DNA of 5,230 bases from an uncultured Flavobacteriales bacterium (GTDB taxonomy: Bacteria > Bacteroidota > Bacteroidia > Flavobacteriales > Crocinitomicaceae): the NCBI GenBank assembly GCA_946479125.1, contig CAMLET010000268.1, forward strand, positions 1 through 5,230. Reading direction: 5' to 3'. The number at the start of each line of letters is the position of its first letter. The first letter of the stretch is position 1. Under the pieces are notes generated by a model that saw nothing but the letters and a program-made list of their open reading frames with translations, had not been told where the DNA came from and did not search any database. Position numbers and translations under genes: made by a program. Positions 4,738 to 5,230 of the stretch are shown piece by piece.

Positions 4738-5230
4738 TTGAGGTACTTTTTTAACTTCGAAAAGCTTGGTCCAGTATTTTCCTGTCATGTAAAGTTTCCC
4801 TTGATTGTAAGCAATTCCGTTCAGCACATCACCACCGTTCTTGCCTTGAATTTCCAAATCCATACAGTTAATCTGTTCCAAAACTTTACCCGTATTGGGG
4901 TCAATAACCACAACCGTGGTAGACTGATAGATGTTGGCGTAAATTTTACCATCGATGTACTCCAATTCGTTCAAATACGGGACGGCATCAACGTTGTCGT
5001 AAACTTCAATCGTTCTTAAAATCTCAAAGGTTTTTGGATCACGGAAGTAAATTCTTTCCGATCCATCACTCATGATCAGTTGTTTCCCATCATTACAAAG
5101 TCCCCAGCCTTGTCCATTGTAACGAAACGATTTCTGTTGCAGTTGAAGAGTGTTTTGATCGTAAACGAAACACTCTCCATTCTGCCATGTCAATTGGTAG
5201 ATCTTGTTTCCTAGTATGGTAATTCCTTCA
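4735..5230 (-). CDS. Glutaminyl-peptide cyclotransferase, beta-propeller (plant/bacterial) type, C-terminal part (5' end beyond window)
   Basis: The enzyme cyclises N-terminal glutamine of proteins to pyroglutamate, releasing ammonia, normally outside the cytoplasm. The last 164 residues are present. Reading continues without a stop to the window edge (EGITILGNKIYQLTWQNGEC), and that stretch matches the family, so the gene starts outside the window; bacterial members run to roughly 250-350 residues. Propeller-blade motifs visible in order are: YNGQGWGLCNDGKQLIMSDG (loop and strand), FRDPKTFEILRTIEV, YLNELEYIDGKIYANIY, VVVIDPNTGKVLEQI, DVLNGIAYNQGKLYMTGKYW and the closing TKLFEVKKV. NELEYIDGKIYAN and DVLNGIAY are the most diagnostic. 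The signal peptide or lipobox expected at the N-terminus cannot be seen here. The gene overlaps tadA by one base and probably leads an operon with it. Confidence 0.88.
   Translation of the reverse strand, partial: EGITILGNKIYQLTWQNGECFVYDQNTLQLQQKSFRYNGQGWGLCNDGKQLIMSDGSERIYFRDPKTFEILRTIEVYDNVDAVPYLNELEYIDGKIYANIYQSTTVVVIDPNTGKVLEQINCMDLEIQGKNGGDVLNGIAYNQGKLYMTGKYWTKLFEVKKVPQ

Noticed and set aside
3565..5019. Plus-strand open frames opposite the ABC ATPase and cyclase genes
   Set aside because: They are antisense shadows of genes with intact family motifs; their translations show no motifs of their own.
5191..5193. TTG at 5193 as the start of the cyclase gene
   Set aside because: The frame stays open to the window edge and the 12 codons upstream match the family (EGITILGNKIYQ), so the gene is cut by the window rather than starting here.
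1..5230. Mobile element, CRISPR array, toxin-antitoxin, defence system, tRNA or rRNA
   Set aside because: I found no transposase or integrase, no terminal repeats, no regularly spaced repeats, and no RNA gene on either strand. The gene content is ordinary chromosomal.

Overview
The window looks like a chromosomal segment of a Bacteroidota bacterium, probably Flavobacteriales. Four things point there: a protein with a C-terminal type IX secretion (T9SS) sorting domain; signal peptides ending in Ser-Gln; a TAnnTTTG-type -7 promoter element; and AT-rich translation starts with no clear Shine-Dalgarno sequence. A family-level guess (Crocinitomicaceae/Fluviicola-like) is impression only. All six genes lie on the minus strand, so transcription runs from high to low coordinates.

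Layout in transcription order. (1) 5230-4735 is the C-terminal part of a glutaminyl-peptide cyclotransferase of the beta-propeller type, cut by the window edge. (2) 4735-4292 is the tRNA adenosine deaminase tadA, coupled to the cyclase by a TAATG stop/start overlap. (3) 4235-3339 is an ABC transporter ATPase and (4) 3342-2542 its membrane permease, coupled by an ATGA overlap; together they form a BcrA-like ABC-2 exporter. (5) 2443-1007 is a secreted, modular, T9SS-sorted protein preceded by a candidate promoter with an inverted repeat and followed by a clear Rho-independent terminator at 951-980. (6) A roughly 200-base non-coding stretch (about 750-950) holds a degenerate repeat-like segment and a tandem repeat containing a perfect 16-base palindrome. 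(7) 748-242 is a small outer-membrane beta-barrel-like protein. (8) 208-1 is the N-terminus of mnmE, cut by the window edge, with a -7 element four bases before its ATG.

Functional links. tadA and mnmE both act on the tRNA wobble base but sit in separate transcription units here. The cyclase would convert N-terminal Gln to pyroglutamate, and both exported proteins in the window are predicted to expose Gln after signal peptide cleavage, so they are plausible substrates. I see no mobile element, CRISPR array, RNA gene or defence system. The window is mostly ordinary housekeeping and envelope content; its most interesting parts are the small non-coding signals and the unrecognised secreted proteins.
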